A stretch of DNA of 13,837 bases from Gemmatimonadales bacterium (GTDB lineage: Bacteria > Gemmatimonadota > Gemmatimonadetes > Gemmatimonadales > GWC2-71-9). The stretch's first letter is position 1; every line of letters begins with the position of its first letter. Of the stretch, positions 12,527 to 13,837 are shown one piece after another. A program made the position numbers and the translations under genes. A model generated the notes under the pieces. It was not told where the DNA came from, did no database searches, and worked only from the letters and a program-made list of their open reading frames with translations. The DNA lies in NCBI GenBank assembly GCA_013003805.1, contig JABDII010000035.1, forward strand, positions 1 through 13,837, given 5' to 3'.

Positions 12527-13824
12527 TAGAGTCGCCGGCCCTTCCGGGGAGGCTCCTCACCCAGGACGTTATCGAACAAGACCGGCGGGAGGTCGATCCC
12601 ATATGCCTTCATCCGATCGGCAAAGCGGGGGCGAATGCCCGTCGCACGGAAGTCGCCCATGACTTTGCCACCATCGCCGATCCCAAGTCGATGAAACGTG
12701 AAGATGTCCTGCATGGTGATCACCTCTCCTTCAATGCCCACGATCTCGGAGACCTGAATCACCTTCCGGGTGCCGTCCGACAACCGGGCTACCTGGATCA
12801 CGACCTGAATGGCGCTTGCCGTCTGCTGGCGCATTGCCCGCTCGGGGAGGTCCAGTCGGGCCATCGAAATCATAGTCTCCAACCGGCTCAGCGCGTCGCG
12901 CGGGCTGTTAGCATGGAGGGTGGTCAGCGACCCGTCGTGCCCCGTATTCATGGCCTGGAGCATGTCGATCGCTTCCTCTCCCCGTACCTCTCCCACGATG
13001 ATGCGGTCGGGGCGCATCCGAAGGGCATTGATGAGCAGCAGCCGCTGCGACACGGCACCACTGCCTTCAATGTTCGGCGCCCGCGTTTCCAGTCGCACCA
13101 CGTGCGGCTGGCGCATCTGCAGCTCGGCCGAGTCCTCGATGGTTACTATGCGCTCGTTGACGGGAATGAACCCGGACAGGATGTTGAGCAGCGTCGTCTT
13201 CCCGGCGCCGGTGCCTCCCGAAATCAGGACATTGAGCCGGGACTTGACGATCCCACCCAGGAGTTCGAGCATCGGCTCCGTCAGGGTCTCGGTGCGGAGC
13301 AGATCCTCCCCGGTCAGCGCATCGCGCTTGAATTTTCGGATGGAAAGGTGTGGGCCATCGAGGGCCAGCGGCTTGATGATCGCGTTGACTCGCGACCCGT
13401 CAGGCAGCCGGGCATCCACCATCGGGGACGAGTCGTCGATCCGCCGGCCGACCGCCGAGACGATTCGGTCGATGATCTGCAGCAGGTGACGATCGTCCTG
13501 GAAGCGGACGTCGGTGCGCTCGATGATCCCGTGGCGTTCAACGTAGACACTCTTGAACGTGTTCACCAAGATGTCGGACACGTTGTGGTCCTTCATCAGC
13601 GGCTCGAGTGGCCCCAAGCCGAAGATTTCGTCCAACACCTGCCCCACCAAGAGCTCACGCTCTTCGTAGTTGAGGGGAACCGACTCCTGGGTCAGGAGCT
13701 CGTGCACCACCTTGCGGATGGCTGCCACCACCTGGTCGCGTTCGAGCTTGTCGAGGTTGGACAAGTTGAGCCGCTCCAGCAGGCGCCGGTGGATCCGGCC
13801 CTTGACCTGCTGGATGTCGTGCAT
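12526..13824 (-). CDS. cpaF: Tad/Flp pilus secretion ATPase CpaF (TadA)
   Basis: Type II/IV-secretion-type hexameric ATPase that powers Flp pilus assembly through TadB and TadC at the inner membrane. 432 residues. N-terminal helical domain (1-80), GLGPLEPLMKDHNVSDI near 69-85, then the motor: Walker A GGTGAGKT (203-210), Asp box ERIVTIEDSAEL (224-235), Walker B RIIVGEVRG (274-282) and His box GSLTTLHANS (298-307). The ATG at 13824 is plausible because the protein opens with the amphipathic HDIQQVKGRIHRRLLERLN typical of the family, but the frame stays open to the right edge, so a longer start outside the window cannot be excluded. It is the first of six closely packed genes ending at 8174. 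The pilin, secretin, CpaB and TadZ-like genes are absent from the window. Confidence 0.95.
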   Translation of the reverse strand: MHDIQQVKGRIHRRLLERLNLSNLDKLERDQVVAAIRKVVHELLTQESVPLNYEERELLVGQVLDEIFGLGPLEPLMKDHNVSDILVNTFKSVYVERHGIIERTDVRFQDDRHLLQIIDRIVSAVGRRIDDSSPMVDARLPDGSRVNAIIKPLALDGPHLSIRKFKRDALTGEDLLRTETLTEPMLELLGGIVKSRLNVLISGGTGAGKTTLLNILSGFIPVNERIVTIEDSAELQMRQPHVVRLETRAPNIEGSGAVSQRLLLINALRMRPDRIIVGEVRGEEAIDMLQAMNTGHDGSLTTLHANSPRDALSRLETMISMARLDLPERAMRQQTASAIQVVIQVARLSDGTRKVIQVSEIVGIEGEVITMQDIFTFHRLGIGDGGKVMGDFRATGIRPRFADRMKAYGIDLPPVLFDNVLGEEPPRKGRRL

Positions 13825-13837
13825 GTCGGTGCCCCAT

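Overview
The window is a gene-dense, visibly GC-rich bacterial chromosome segment in which every gene I can support lies on the minus strand. Reading in the direction of transcription (right to left), it holds two functional blocks separated by mnmG and a short regulatory gap. The gene set (Tad/Flp pilus genes with a private AAA ATPase, a bactofilin and M23 peptidase fused to parAB, a BMP-type nucleoside ABC transporter) and protein style suggest a Gram-negative environmental bacterium. Gemmatimonadota or a neighbouring phylum is my best guess, held with moderate to low confidence because no rRNA is present. There are no tRNAs, CRISPR arrays, insertion sequences or phage genes.

Block 1 (13824 to 8174): cpaF/tadA secretion ATPase, tadB and tadC inner-membrane platform genes, a DUF192 protein, a 453-residue AAA+ ATPase with an N-terminal winged-helix-like region, and a 214-residue single-pass membrane protein built from five exact-length 23-residue repeats. 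Successive genes overlap by 1 to 4 bases or are separated by 2 to 45 bases, so this looks like one operon, the downstream part of a Tad pilus locus whose pilin, secretin and assembly genes would lie off the right edge. A GC-only hairpin follows.

mnmG (8092 to 6215), the tRNA uridine-modifying FAD enzyme, stands next. The gap after it (6032 to 6214) carries one near-consensus parS site and an AT-rich promoter region for parA. rsmG (gidB), which often sits between mnmG and parA, is absent.

Block 2 (6031 to 1): parA, parB, an M23 (LytM) peptidase, a bactofilin, a BMP-family lipoprotein, a NIF3-family dinuclear-metal protein and a truncated double ABC ATPase. These are linked by 4-, 4-, 1-, 0-, 4- and 0-base overlaps (gaps of 4 and about 18 bases), so chromosome segregation, cell-wall remodelling/cytoskeleton and solute uptake appear to be transcribed together. 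The ATP-binding gene begins with GTG and has no ATG-initiated full-length ORF, so it is easily missed; it runs off the left edge and its permease partners should follow there.

The points most worth attention are the physical coupling of parABS with a bactofilin/M23 pair, the 23-residue repeat protein, and the AAA ATPase inserted in the Tad operon.
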